From: Amphiduros pacificus
Taxonomy: Eukaryota > Annelida > Polychaeta > Phyllodocida > Hesionidae
Length of the DNA: 64,000 nt
Assembly (NCBI GenBank): GCA_949316495.1
Contig: OX439000.1
Span: forward strand, 71,368,570 to 71,432,569
Direction of reading: 5' to 3'
The notes below the pieces were generated by a model. The model had not been told where the DNA came from and did no database searches. It worked only from the letters and a program-made list of their open reading frames with translations. Of the stretch, positions 36,822-45,727 are shown piece by piece. Numbering within the stretch: position 1 is the stretch's first letter; every line of letters starts with the position of its first letter. Both the position numbers and the translations under genes were made by a program.

Positions 36822-39800
36822 TTAGGGTTTGGTCACATAGTCCTTCAAATATGCTGGTTGCCTTGTCAGTCTCCTGGGACGGACTGACCTTGGCGGGGTG
36901 TGCGGAACAGCTTTGGCTGGCTGTTTGCACACAGGAGTTCCTACAGTGTTAGGACTTGCCAGAATTGGCAGTGGTGGAACCTGTGGGATAGGTTCAGATC
37001 CTGGTTGCACTGGCTCTGGCAACTGAACATGTGGGATATGTGGTGTGGGTGGCTCGTATGGGTCAGGCATTTCAAATTCCAGATTAGCAGGCTCTGGGAT
37101 ATCATCAACACTATATGGCTTCTCTCCAGTGTGAATCTTCTTGAAATGAGCTGAGTTTCTAGCCTTCCTCTCACCTCCACGCTCTGCAATTATCATGGAA
37201 CCTTTCTTTTCCACAACTTGAAACGGTTCCGCGTGGAACTTGGAGGTGGTCTTGCCCTTACTAGTGACGTTTTTCATCAGCACTTCGTCACCGGGCTCCA
37301 CACTACTAGGTCTAATGTTCCTTCTCTGCTCAGCGTACATTTTCATTTTTCTTTTTGCTTCACGGTCATTCTGTCGAATTCTCTCATCTCCTGGGTGAGT
37401 GAGTTCCGTGACTTCTGGTAGCTGGATTTTCATGGGGTAGCCATTCAAGGCAGTGGCGGGAGCTACGCCTGTAGACGCATGGGGCGTGGCTCTATAACTC
37501 CGCAAAAACCTCTGGAGCTCTCTACGCCATGGCTTGCCTTCCAGCTGTGCGCATTTCACGACTTTTCCCAGCGATTTCATGAATGATTCAGCTTGGCCAT
37601 TAGCCTCAGGCCAGTATGGGGTGACTCGCTGGTGTTTAAAACCCATTTCCTTGGCAAACTGCTGAAACTCTTCACCTTGAAAAGGTGGACCATTGTCCGA
37701 TTTTAGTTTCTCAGGTATGCCTCGTGATGAGAACACTTTGTCATATATAGGTATGACAGTTGATGCAGCTACGGATTTCACTGCTTCTATTTCTGGAAAC
37801 CGACTATACTCGTCCATGATGGCCAAGAGATAGTGTCCAGACGGGAGCGGCCCAAAAAAGTCAGTGCACAGGTGTATCCAAGGCCGGTCTGGTAGTTCAG
37901 TCATGCGTAGCGGCTCGCGCGGTCGCGCATCATGGTTGGCCTGGCACGCCACGCAGCCGCTGATCTCAGCTTTCACACAACTGTCCAGTCCTGGAAACCA
38001 GACTTTCTCTCTGATTAGAGCTTTCGTCTTATTTACACCTTGGTGCCCCTGGTGGGCAATCTCTACAACTCTCTTCTGCAGGTTTTCTGGGACACATACA
38101 CGGGTTCCCCTAAGCACTACACCTTGTGCAGTCACACTTAGTTCATGTTTCAGCTTGGCGTATGATGCGACAGCTTGGTCGTCAACCATAGGGGACATTT
38201 TCTCCGCCAAGTACCACCGTCCTGACTTCACCAGATCTCTCACGGCACACAGTGTGGCGTCTTGGTCTGTGGCTTCAGTGATCTCTTCCATTGTCATCGC
38301 TTTCGGGACACATTCCTTGGATACGAAGCACACATACTCCTCTGCGACCTTCTCAGCCCTGTTGCCGGGGTCTGCGTTGTTCTCCGGGTGACGGGACAAG
38401 TAATCTGCAGGGTTCTTTTTTCCTGGCTCGAACCTGATTTGCAGATCATAAGGCTGGAGACGGAGCGCCCAGCGCTCGATACGCGCCGGCAGTTTCGCTC
38501 CAACTTGACCGTACATGTTGATCAGTGGCTTGTGATCAGTGATCACAGTGGCTGGGCTTCCATAGATATACAGATGGAATTTTTCACATGCCCAGACACA
38601 AGCTAGCGCCTCACGCTCAATCTGCGAGTATCTCTGTTCTGTCTCTGTCAGCGACCTGCTCCCATACGCCACCACTTTCCTCTTCCCACTCTTATCCACT
38701 TGGGTGAGGATTCCTCCTAGGCCCACTGGTGATGCGTCCACATAGATTTCAGTCTTTTTACCTATGTCAAAATAAGCTAGGACAGGTTGCTTTGACAATA
38801 CTCTCACAATGTGCTCATATGCTTTCTGTTGAGCGTCACTCCACTCAAACTTGACACCAGACTTGGTCAACTCACGCAGCGGCGCAGTGACGGTAGCAAA
38901 GTTCGGAATAAACCGAGAACTGAAGTTCGCCATTCCGAGCAGGCTTTGAACTTCGCCCACATTCGCAGGTGTACTCATATTGCGTAGTGCTTCGACTTTA
39001 TCCATCGCAGGAGCTACACCATGCTCTGAGAAAATCATGCCGTAAAACTCGACTTTCGGCTTACTGAACACACACTTCGGCAGGTTCACAGTGAGTCCGC
39101 GCTCATGCAGTCGGATCAGCGTGTCAAGCAAGATCCTGTCGTGGTCTTGCTGACCTATTCCGCCGACAATGATGTCGTCAGAGATGTTCTCAGACCGAAG
39201 GATATCGGTAATCGTGTCGTTGATCACCTTCTGAAACACCTCACTAGCGCTCGATATACCGAAATTCAGACGCTTGTATCGGTACAGGCCGCTATGTGTT
39301 GTGAAGGTCGTTATGTACCTCGACCGCTCACTCAGTAACAACTGATGGTAGCCACTTCGTAAGTCAATCTTCGAAAACACGGTCGCACCATTCAGCTTGT
39401 TTATGACGTCATCAACCGTGGGCATCGGATGCCTCTGCCGGATTATCGCCTTATTAGCCGCTCGCATGTCGATGCATATACGGACCTCATCCGGATTTTT
39501 CGGCTTTGGCGCTACAACAATCGGGGAGACCCATGGCGTTGGGCCCTCAACCGGCTCGATTATGTCCAAATCGATCAAGCGCTGCAACTCTTTGTCAACT
39601 TTCGCTCTTATATGGAATGGTATGCGCCGGTGTCTCTGCGCCACTGGTGTCACCGATTCATCAATGTGTAAGTCTACTTCAAAATCCTTTAACAAACCAA
39701 TACCACTTGTAAGCTCTGGGTGCTCACGCAGGAGCGACTCTACACTAGTACTCTCTTGTGCTTGTACTGTATTAACCCTAAGGCCATGATTAATCTTTAC

Positions 39801-41060
39801 AAGTTTTAATTTCTCACTGGCACAGCCAGACAAGAGACATCCACTCTTACCAGGCATGACAAAGAACTTCTCTTCTATGAACGTGTCTTTGACTGATACT
39901 GTGGCTGAAAAAACACCTATTGGTTTTACACTTTCTTGCCCATATGGTGTGATGCTCTCCTCTGTACTCACTAATCTGACATACTGTTGCAAAGATCTGA
40001 CAAAGGTCTTGTGATCTACCACACTGCAGGTGGCGCCTGTGTCAGCCATCACCTGCACCTGGACCCCATCTATAGCTACCTCAAATTTTGGTTGTTTATT
40101 GGAATTTACATTTATATTAAACAAATAATTGTCACTGTCATTGTCACTTTCACTCGCATCACCAGTGGCATGTGTGACTTCATGGACATTATATTTTTTG
40201 TTGTGCCTTCTGCGAGGTCTTCTCTGGTGCTGGTTCTGTCTTTTTGAGGTATTTGTAGCACTGGTCGCCCTGCACATTTTTGCGAAATGATGCTTGTTTC
40301 CGCACTTGTGGCAGTCCTTTCCATATGCGGAACAGGACTGCGGGCCACCAGGGTGCGGGTACGCCTGGCCACAGTTATAGCACGTTTTCTTCTGTGCCGG
40401 TCGACCCGCTGCGGGGGTTTGACCCATTTTCCTCTGGGGCGTCGACCTGGTCTGCTTGTGCATGGCGTTGACACTCGCACCTTTGGTGTCCTCACGGTGC
40501 AGTGTGCGCTCTATTTCTTCATTCTGGGACTTACACAGTTCGTTGTTTCTCCCTTCAGCAAGCACTTGCGCCAGAGTCATCGTGGTGCCCAGACCTTTCT
40601 TCCTCAGCTTTGAGTCGCGAGTTGTCTGAAGAATGTGACTCTTCAACTCGCCATCCAGCTGCCCGGCTGGGAAGGCACACGCCTTGGCCTGCTGCCTAAG
40701 ACGGGTATGGTACGCGTCTATGCCTTCACCCTTTTCCTGCCGCAGCCTTCTGAATGACGCTTTCTCGAACTCCACATTTACTTGAGGCTTGAAGTGTCCA
40801 GTCAGCTTTTCCTTGGCCTTCGCATAGGTAGTGCCAGTTTCAGGAATGGTCTGGAACTCTTCAAAGGTCTTCGGTCCCACGAAGTGCAGGAGTAGCGCCC
40901 TCTTGCGCGCGTCGGCGCCATCTCCAGTGATGCCGAGAGCAGCTACAAAGTTCTCGAACCTGAGCAGCCATTGGTCCCACTTTGGACCCAAGTTGGTTTT
41001 CTGGGTCCCTGCTTCAGTGTCGAACAGGGTGACAGGGGGTATCTGGATCCCTTCAGCCAT
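36822..41060 (-). CDS. Gag-pol polyprotein of a gypsy-type element
   Basis: A 1412-residue single frame, regarded here as a retroelement gene rather than a host gene. The parts in order are: gag-like region to about residue 220; paired zinc knuckles of CCHC style at about 227-264; an aspartic protease with a DTGA motif near 340; a reverse transcriptase at about 480-680; an RNase H with IYVDASPVGLGGIL near 775; and an integrase with an HHCC-type zinc region followed by the catalytic core, at about 1000-1200. A proline-rich tail ends it. Gag and pol share one frame, as known for this branch of the family. Several antisense open frames over it are shadows. Confidence 0.92.
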   Translation of the reverse strand: MAEGIQIPPVTLFDTEAGTQKTNLGPKWDQWLLRFENFVAALGITGDGADARKRALLLHFVGPKTFEEFQTIPETGTTYAKAKEKLTGHFKPQVNVEFEKASFRRLRQEKGEGIDAYHTRLRQQAKACAFPAGQLDGELKSHILQTTRDSKLRKKGLGTTMTLAQVLAEGRNNELCKSQNEEIERTLHREDTKGASVNAMHKQTRSTPQRKMGQTPAAGRPAQKKTCYNCGQAYPHPGGPQSCSAYGKDCHKCGNKHHFAKMCRATSATNTSKRQNQHQRRPRRRHNKKYNVHEVTHATGDASESDNDSDNYLFNINVNSNKQPKFEVAIDGVQVQVMADTGATCSVVDHKTFVRSLQQYVRLVSTEESITPYGQESVKPIGVFSATVSVKDTFIEEKFFVMPGKSGCLLSGCASEKLKLVKINHGLRVNTVQAQESTSVESLLREHPELTSGIGLLKDFEVDLHIDESVTPVAQRHRRIPFHIRAKVDKELQRLIDLDIIEPVEGPTPWVSPIVVAPKPKNPDEVRICIDMRAANKAIIRQRHPMPTVDDVINKLNGATVFSKIDLRSGYHQLLLSERSRYITTFTTHSGLYRYKRLNFGISSASEVFQKVINDTITDILRSENISDDIIVGGIGQQDHDRILLDTLIRLHERGLTVNLPKCVFSKPKVEFYGMIFSEHGVAPAMDKVEALRNMSTPANVGEVQSLLGMANFSSRFIPNFATVTAPLRELTKSGVKFEWSDAQQKAYEHIVRVLSKQPVLAYFDIGKKTEIYVDASPVGLGGILTQVDKSGKRKVVAYGSRSLTETEQRYSQIEREALACVWACEKFHLYIYGSPATVITDHKPLINMYGQVGAKLPARIERWALRLQPYDLQIRFEPGKKNPADYLSRHPENNADPGNRAEKVAEEYVCFVSKECVPKAMTMEEITEATDQDATLCAVRDLVKSGRWYLAEKMSPMVDDQAVASYAKLKHELSVTAQGVVLRGTRVCVPENLQKRVVEIAHQGHQGVNKTKALIREKVWFPGLDSCVKAEISGCVACQANHDARPREPLRMTELPDRPWIHLCTDFFGPLPSGHYLLAIMDEYSRFPEIEAVKSVAASTVIPIYDKVFSSRGIPEKLKSDNGPPFQGEEFQQFAKEMGFKHQRVTPYWPEANGQAESFMKSLGKVVKCAQLEGKPWRRELQRFLRSYRATPHASTGVAPATALNGYPMKIQLPEVTELTHPGDERIRQNDREAKRKMKMYAEQRRNIRPSSVEPGDEVLMKNVTSKGKTTSKFHAEPFQVVEKKGSMIIAERGGERKARNSAHFKKIHTGEKPYSVDDIPEPANLEFEMPDPYEPPTPHIPHVQLPEPVQPGSEPIPQVPPLPILASPNTVGTPVCKQPAKAVPHTPPRSVRPRRLTRQPAYLKDYVTKP

Positions 41061-41716
41061 CTTGAATTTTCACCAGTGGCACACAACCAAAGTACTTGGG
41101 GGCACTGACTGGACTTTTACACAGTTGGCACACAGCCAAATCTGACCGATCTACAGTACTGGGGGCTCGCACTACACTGAGTCGGCACACTACCAAACTG
41201 ACAGACCTACAGACATGGGGGCCACACTGAACAGCAGATTTTCACCAGTAGGCACGCTACCATAGACAAATGGGGGCTCTGACTGGACTTACCCTTCACC
41301 AGTGGCACACAACCAAAGTTACACTTGGGGGCCCAAACTGGACTTTACACACAGGGGATACGCTGCTGGACTAAATACACATTGTTTATTGTCTTTTCAC
41401 ACAGTTTACTGGGTGATGGGGCAGCCTTACACAGTTTGTTTTGACTCCGGTCCCTTGATCCGTGCTGAGTGTTCCTCCCCAAGTTTTACAACGTGCCAGG
41501 CTGGGCTGGCAGCAGCAGACTATACACGTGCTCTGACAGCGGGAGGCTTTCCGTGGGTACTGGGCCAACTTCACACATCTCTGGGGGCCTGTTACAAGGA
41601 ATTATCTCACCCAAACTCCGGTCCTGCATATGCTATAGACTTCCATCTTCATGCTTACACAGTTTATTTTGATTGTCCGGGGTGTAAAGTAGCCAAATCC
41701 TCGTCGCCAAATATAA
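41061..41716 (-). repeat. Untranslated leader of the gypsy-type element with degenerate tandem repeats
   Basis: On the plus strand the phrases TTTTCACCAGTGGCACAC, ACCAAAGT and GGGGGC...GACTGGACTT recur near 41068, 41120, 41180, 41240 and 41292. They form a degenerate ladder of about 60-70-base units upstream of gag. The leader borders the 5' LTR where a primer-binding site would be expected. Confidence 0.65.
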
Positions 41717-41860
41717 TGATCAAGGAGAATCATAACAAGACGCTGCCATTGCGGGTGCATATAACATAGTAATCTTTATTGAGTACAAACGGAACGGAAC
41801 CAGGTTCAGGCTATATGTAAAATAGCAACTCTATCAGTGGCGGGAAATCAATCCATTACA
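41717..41860 (-). repeat. 5' LTR of the gypsy-type element
   Basis: The upstream LTR in the sense of the element; identical by eye to 36090-36233 and followed by the duplication TATAA. Confidence 0.93.
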
Positions 41861-41875
41861 TATAAGAGTAAATAC

Positions 41876-42107
41876 AAGCTGACATTATGTTCATGCTGCA
41901 TTTCCACCACGACTGCTGCCTTCAAAAGTTCCTTTTTCTTCCTCATTCAGTAATACTTATACATAAGGACTAGATACTATAACATGATAATATGTAGGTC
42001 TAGGAATATTTTTGTGACCTTGGGTCAAGGTCAAGGTCATGACCAGCACAGGAGCAACTTCACTTATCAATGCTCTATTTTCTAACAAAATACAGCAATA
42101 TTGATAT
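41876..42107 (+). repeat. TCAAGGTCA-bearing repeat, left segment
   Basis: TGACCTTGGGTCAAGGTCAA and CATGACCAGCACAGGAGCAA match 54110-54150 (TGACCTTGGGTCAAGGTCAA, CATGAACAGCACAAAAG). The repeat is cut at 42107 by the LTR element and resumes at 51867 with ACTTAGTAGATGTGATCAAC, which pairs with 54220-54235. Confidence 0.7.
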
Positions 42108-43119
42108 TGTAGGATATAGATTATTATTATTATAAATCATTTTATTCATTCACAAGAATTACAAAATATGCAATTATGGAATAGTGGTTTTAAAAAATAA
42201 CACAGTTAAATTAAGACTAGCTGGGTATAGCACCAATAAAATAAATATCTTATGAACAATTTAAAATCACACACAATCAGATAAAATCACAATGTTCAGT
42301 TAACACATATCTCAAATAAAATGGATTCTAATTCATCTTTGTTAAAACCTGTGATTTGTGAATCACCATTTAAGCAACACAGCACCTCATTGATCATACT
42401 CAGTGCCGAGACTCTTAAGAACATATAGACATTCATAGACAATCACGAACGTCATTGATGGTTGATGCATTGCCATAACCACCACACTGAGATATCACGT
42501 GCAGACGGACGAGCCCATGTCGGATACGCAGGCAGGATGAGTCCATCACGTGCAGACGGACGAGCCCATGTCGGATACGCAGGCAGGACGAGCCCAAGAG
42601 GTGTCGTGTGAGGAGGAGACGCAGGCAAGTTCCACACACAACACAGAGTGATCCATATAGCGGCCCACAACCATTGGATCCGGGGAGTTTAGAGACCGAG
42701 ACGAGACGGAGAAGACCGCGACCGCTTGCTTGCCACAGAAGATCCACGACTCTCAGTATTGTGACTGCATAGACTTGGGTGTTTTGTGTATAGCTAGGAT
42801 CTCATAAGTATCATGCATTTGGGTAGTTCATATGCCTCGCTCATTGCCATGCCGGCCTAGCCAGACAAGGGATATTCACAGCACCAAATAAAGGTAACTA
42901 TTGTGTAGTGTATATCCTGTGTCTGCAGTCTTTATTACCTGATACCTTCACCTGGGTAGATAGGGTAGCTAGGATCCGTGCCCCGACTCACAGCCAGCAA
43001 GTTAGATACATCGTACAGTACAGTACTGTAGAGTGGAGAGTAGAGTAGCTATCCATGGTAGAGTATCAATCCCCCGTCCACGTCCCCCAACGACGGATAC
43101 TCTCCATTGGTGGGTAACA
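42108..43119 (+). repeat. Left LTR, carrying an insertion
   Basis: It matches the 736-bp right LTR except for about 285 extra bases near 42122-42407. A 51-base segment starting ATCACGTGCAGACGGACGAG is tandemly duplicated within the LTR in both copies. Confidence 0.88.
42122..42407 (-). mobile_element. Probable LINE 3'-end fragment inserted in the left LTR
   Basis: The segment absent from the right LTR begins TTATTATTATTATAAATCAT, as the complement of an (ATA)n-tailed retrocopy would, and is otherwise AT-rich without a coding match. The assignment to a LINE is based only on the tail and 5'-truncated appearance. Confidence 0.4.
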
Positions 43120-43349
43120 ATTGGTGGAGAAATCCGAACCGATCTATGGCTTTGAGCGTTGCCCATACTGTATGGAGATCCTGACAGCCTGTTACTTGAA
43201 TATAAGTCTATGTTGCTCAGATCTTCGAAAAAGCTTTCCACCAAGCTGCAAGTGGCGCGCGATTCTCCGGTAGCAGAAGACGATTCTACATCTCAAGGTG
43301 AGTTAGATTTATACTTTTCCAAGATTCTCTTGAGCAGCAAAATGACCAA

Positions 43350-44861
43350 GTGAGTGATTCTGTACGAGTCGAGCCTCCATCTAGTCCTCCCCTGTCGGAT
43401 CTCACCATCTCATTGGGTGCGCACACCTCTCCTTCTACGAGTGGTGCTCCAGCCCCATTGTCTCATACGTCTGCCAGTACAGGTAGCACTAATTCGTCTG
43501 AGACCCACACGTTACAGCCAAAGGCTTCTATCTCGTCTGATTCTGACTCAGACGTACAATTTGGTCCTTTCCACATTGCGGATAGTGACCAAGAGTCTTT
43601 CGCCTTTTCTGAGGTGTCTTCTCAAGTTATTGACTCTGATCAATCGGGCTCTGATCGTGCAAAATCTCCATTAGCAGAAATGGCTGAGAACGAAAATGTG
43701 CATGAGATGCTCCAGCAAATAGTGGGCCACCTGCGCAAAATTGATTTAGGAGGCGCTCAAACTGACATTGTAGATATGTTGCATGCGCAATCTAGAGATA
43801 ACAAAATTCATCACCAGAGGCAAGGCTCAAAATCACTCCTCCCGCCCCCATTTTATGGCAGATCTACGGATGATCCCCTCCGTTTCATGAACAAATTCCT
43901 CACTTACACCCAACTCTCACATACCCCTGAGGACTTGAAAGTTCCCACTTGTCGTATGTTGTTACATGGTGCGGCAGATGTTTGGTACACTTCTCTGCCT
44001 GCAGATGTCACTAGCTCCTGGGATTCCTTCTATGCAGCTTTTATTAAATTTTTCGGTAGTGAGACAAAGGCTTGGCTGCTCGAGCAATCGTTGGATGCTA
44101 GAGTTCAGAAAAAAAAAGAATCCACTGAGACCTATATTAATGATGTTCTGAGCCAATGTCAAAGGTTGCAGAAAGAGGACATGGAGACAAAGAAAATATT
44201 GGTCAGAGGTCTCCTCCCTAATCTTAAGGCTTTTGTAGTGGGAAAATCACCTAAAACACTTGATGATACTATTGAACAGATCAAACTTACTGAGACCGTT
44301 TGTGTGATGACCAGTGATTCATCTGTCACTCTAAATGGCCTAGATTTGCACTCTGATGCAACCTCTAAATTTTTAGCACAACAAACTTCCACCCTCGCTG
44401 CCATTCGCGAAGAAGTTGCAGATGTGAATAAAGGGGTTCATAGGCTTGGCAGTCGTCCCGAGGAGGGCGATTCCTTTTGCTTTTTCTGCAGAAATCCTGG
44501 CCATTGGATAAAAGAGTGCAAAGCGCGACACGATTGTGGATATTGCGGTCGAGACTCCCACATGTTTATCCATTGTCCTGAAAAACCCCGTGGCTCCCGT
44601 GATCAATTTTCCCGTGGCCCGCCGTGGGTTGACAACCGGCCTTACCGGCCCAATGGTCGCTTTGAGCCTGGCGATGGCTGTGGCCGCTATGAGTCCAATA
44701 ATGGTAGAAATGGGCAACGTCCATTCCAGAATAGGCCCTATCAAGGTAACAGGCAAGGCAACGACGGAAGAAACAATTCCGGCCGCCCTCCCTATAATGA
44801 CCAGCGTCGTTCTGGGCCTCGACCGGACAATAGGTCCCCGTATCGGCAGGAAAACTATTAA
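43350..44861 (+). CDS. Gag-like protein of the large LTR element
   Basis: 503 residues. A Ser/Thr/Asp-rich first third is followed by a retrotransposon-gag domain at about residues 165-330 (PPPFYGRSTDDPLRFMNKFL, then ADVWYTSLP, then FIKFFGS). Two short zinc knuckles follow (CFFCRNPGHWIKEC and CGYCGRDSHMFIHC, about residues 372-406). The C-terminus is Arg/Gly/Asn-rich and probably binds RNA. The role is to package element RNA. An overlapping short frame at 43159-43353 may be leader peptide or chance. Confidence 0.85.
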   Translation: MSDSVRVEPPSSPPLSDLTISLGAHTSPSTSGAPAPLSHTSASTGSTNSSETHTLQPKASISSDSDSDVQFGPFHIADSDQESFAFSEVSSQVIDSDQSGSDRAKSPLAEMAENENVHEMLQQIVGHLRKIDLGGAQTDIVDMLHAQSRDNKIHHQRQGSKSLLPPPFYGRSTDDPLRFMNKFLTYTQLSHTPEDLKVPTCRMLLHGAADVWYTSLPADVTSSWDSFYAAFIKFFGSETKAWLLEQSLDARVQKKKESTETYINDVLSQCQRLQKEDMETKKILVRGLLPNLKAFVVGKSPKTLDDTIEQIKLTETVCVMTSDSSVTLNGLDLHSDATSKFLAQQTSTLAAIREEVADVNKGVHRLGSRPEEGDSFCFFCRNPGHWIKECKARHDCGYCGRDSHMFIHCPEKPRGSRDQFSRGPPWVDNRPYRPNGRFEPGDGCGRYESNNGRNGQRPFQNRPYQGNRQGNDGRNNSGRPPYNDQRRSGPRPDNRSPYRQENY

Positions 44862-45139
44862 CTCCTGTCCCGACCCGTGAGCCACGTGATAGGAGTAGTG
44901 ATTCGTTTAATATAGATATAGAACAGAGCAAATCAAACGTATTGAACGCGGTTCACTGTTATTTTGCAGAGATGCCCTCTAGTCCTCTTAGCCCACAGGA
45001 CGATTCTCAAGTGCCTGTTTGCCCCATCTTTGCACCTGAGGAAACCCCTGCTGTTTTAGACAATGATATTAAATTTTTCCCTCTTTCCCAGGATGGTTGA
45101 ATCACGACAAGAACAAATTTTAGCTCCATTAATGCATTA

Positions 45140-45727
45140 TTGGATACGGGTGCACAACGTAGTATTATCACTCTTGCCTCCTTACATAAATTCTGCCCTG
45201 ATAATTCCTTCTCACGACAAGTGTCAGACAGCAAAATAGTGGTTGTGGCGGAAGGTAGTTCCGTTCCAATCCATTTTCAGACTCATCTTGATTTATTTAT
45301 AGGAGATCAATTGTGCAATGTTTGCTTTCAGGTGGTCCCTGATTTGCAATATCCCGTAATATTAGGCCGTGATTTTTTTACAGCTTATGGTGTGGTCCTT
45401 GATTTCGCACAGCGTGGTGTTGCTTTCAGGTTGACGCCTGAGTTACGCTTGTCAGAAACCATCAGAATCCCAGCCAAATCTGAAAACATAACTCATGCTT
45501 GGCTCAAACCCAGCAACATGTCTGGCATTCTAGGAGTCTGCACTATGGAAGGTGAATTACCCTCCTACCCTGAGATTGCCATGGCGAGAGTTTTCGCCAC
45601 CATTCATGATGATCAAAAGGTCCCTGTGAGATTGATGAACATGGGGGATAACGCCATCACTTTACCTAAAGGTGTTTCGGTCGGATATTTTGACCCGATT
45701 CCCCTGGATTTTAACTGTTGTATTTGA
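45140..45727 (+). CDS. Retroviral-type aspartic protease region of the large LTR element
   Basis: LLDTGAQRSII carries the catalytic DTG, and VPDLQYPVILGRDFFTAYGV gives the ILG.DF flap-end motif typical of retropepsins. The C-terminal part is not assigned. It follows gag downstream, as expected for gag-protease order. No polymerase region is recognised after it. Confidence 0.75.
   Translation: MDTGAQRSIITLASLHKFCPDNSFSRQVSDSKIVVVAEGSSVPIHFQTHLDLFIGDQLCNVCFQVVPDLQYPVILGRDFFTAYGVVLDFAQRGVAFRLTPELRLSETIRIPAKSENITHAWLKPSNMSGILGVCTMEGELPSYPEIAMARVFATIHDDQKVPVRLMNMGDNAITLPKGVSVGYFDPIPLDFNCCI

Larger units (their letters stand above)
36090..41860 (-). mobile_element. Ty3/gypsy-type LTR retroelement, looks whole and young
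   Basis: A minus-strand element of 5771 bp with 144-bp LTRs that look identical by eye, each beginning TG and ending CA. A 5-bp target duplication TATAA (36085-36089 and 41861-41865) flanks it. One continuous gag-pol frame lies between a long leader and the 3' LTR. A purine-rich tract lies directly before the 3' LTR (minus sense, near 36234-36250). No envelope region is seen. Single-frame gag-pol of this type is commonly annotated K02A2.6-like, in the Mag-related part of the gypsy family. Identical LTRs imply a recent insertion. It sits inside the right terminus of fold-back element copy 1. Confidence 0.93.

Noticed and set aside
36900-40699. Multiple plus-strand frames over the gypsy-type gag-pol
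   Set aside because: Antisense shadows of a GC-richer coding region.
42433-42747. 104-codon antisense frame with a near-identical twin at 51180-51494
   Set aside because: The two frames are identical because they lie in the two LTRs, not because of a conserved gene.
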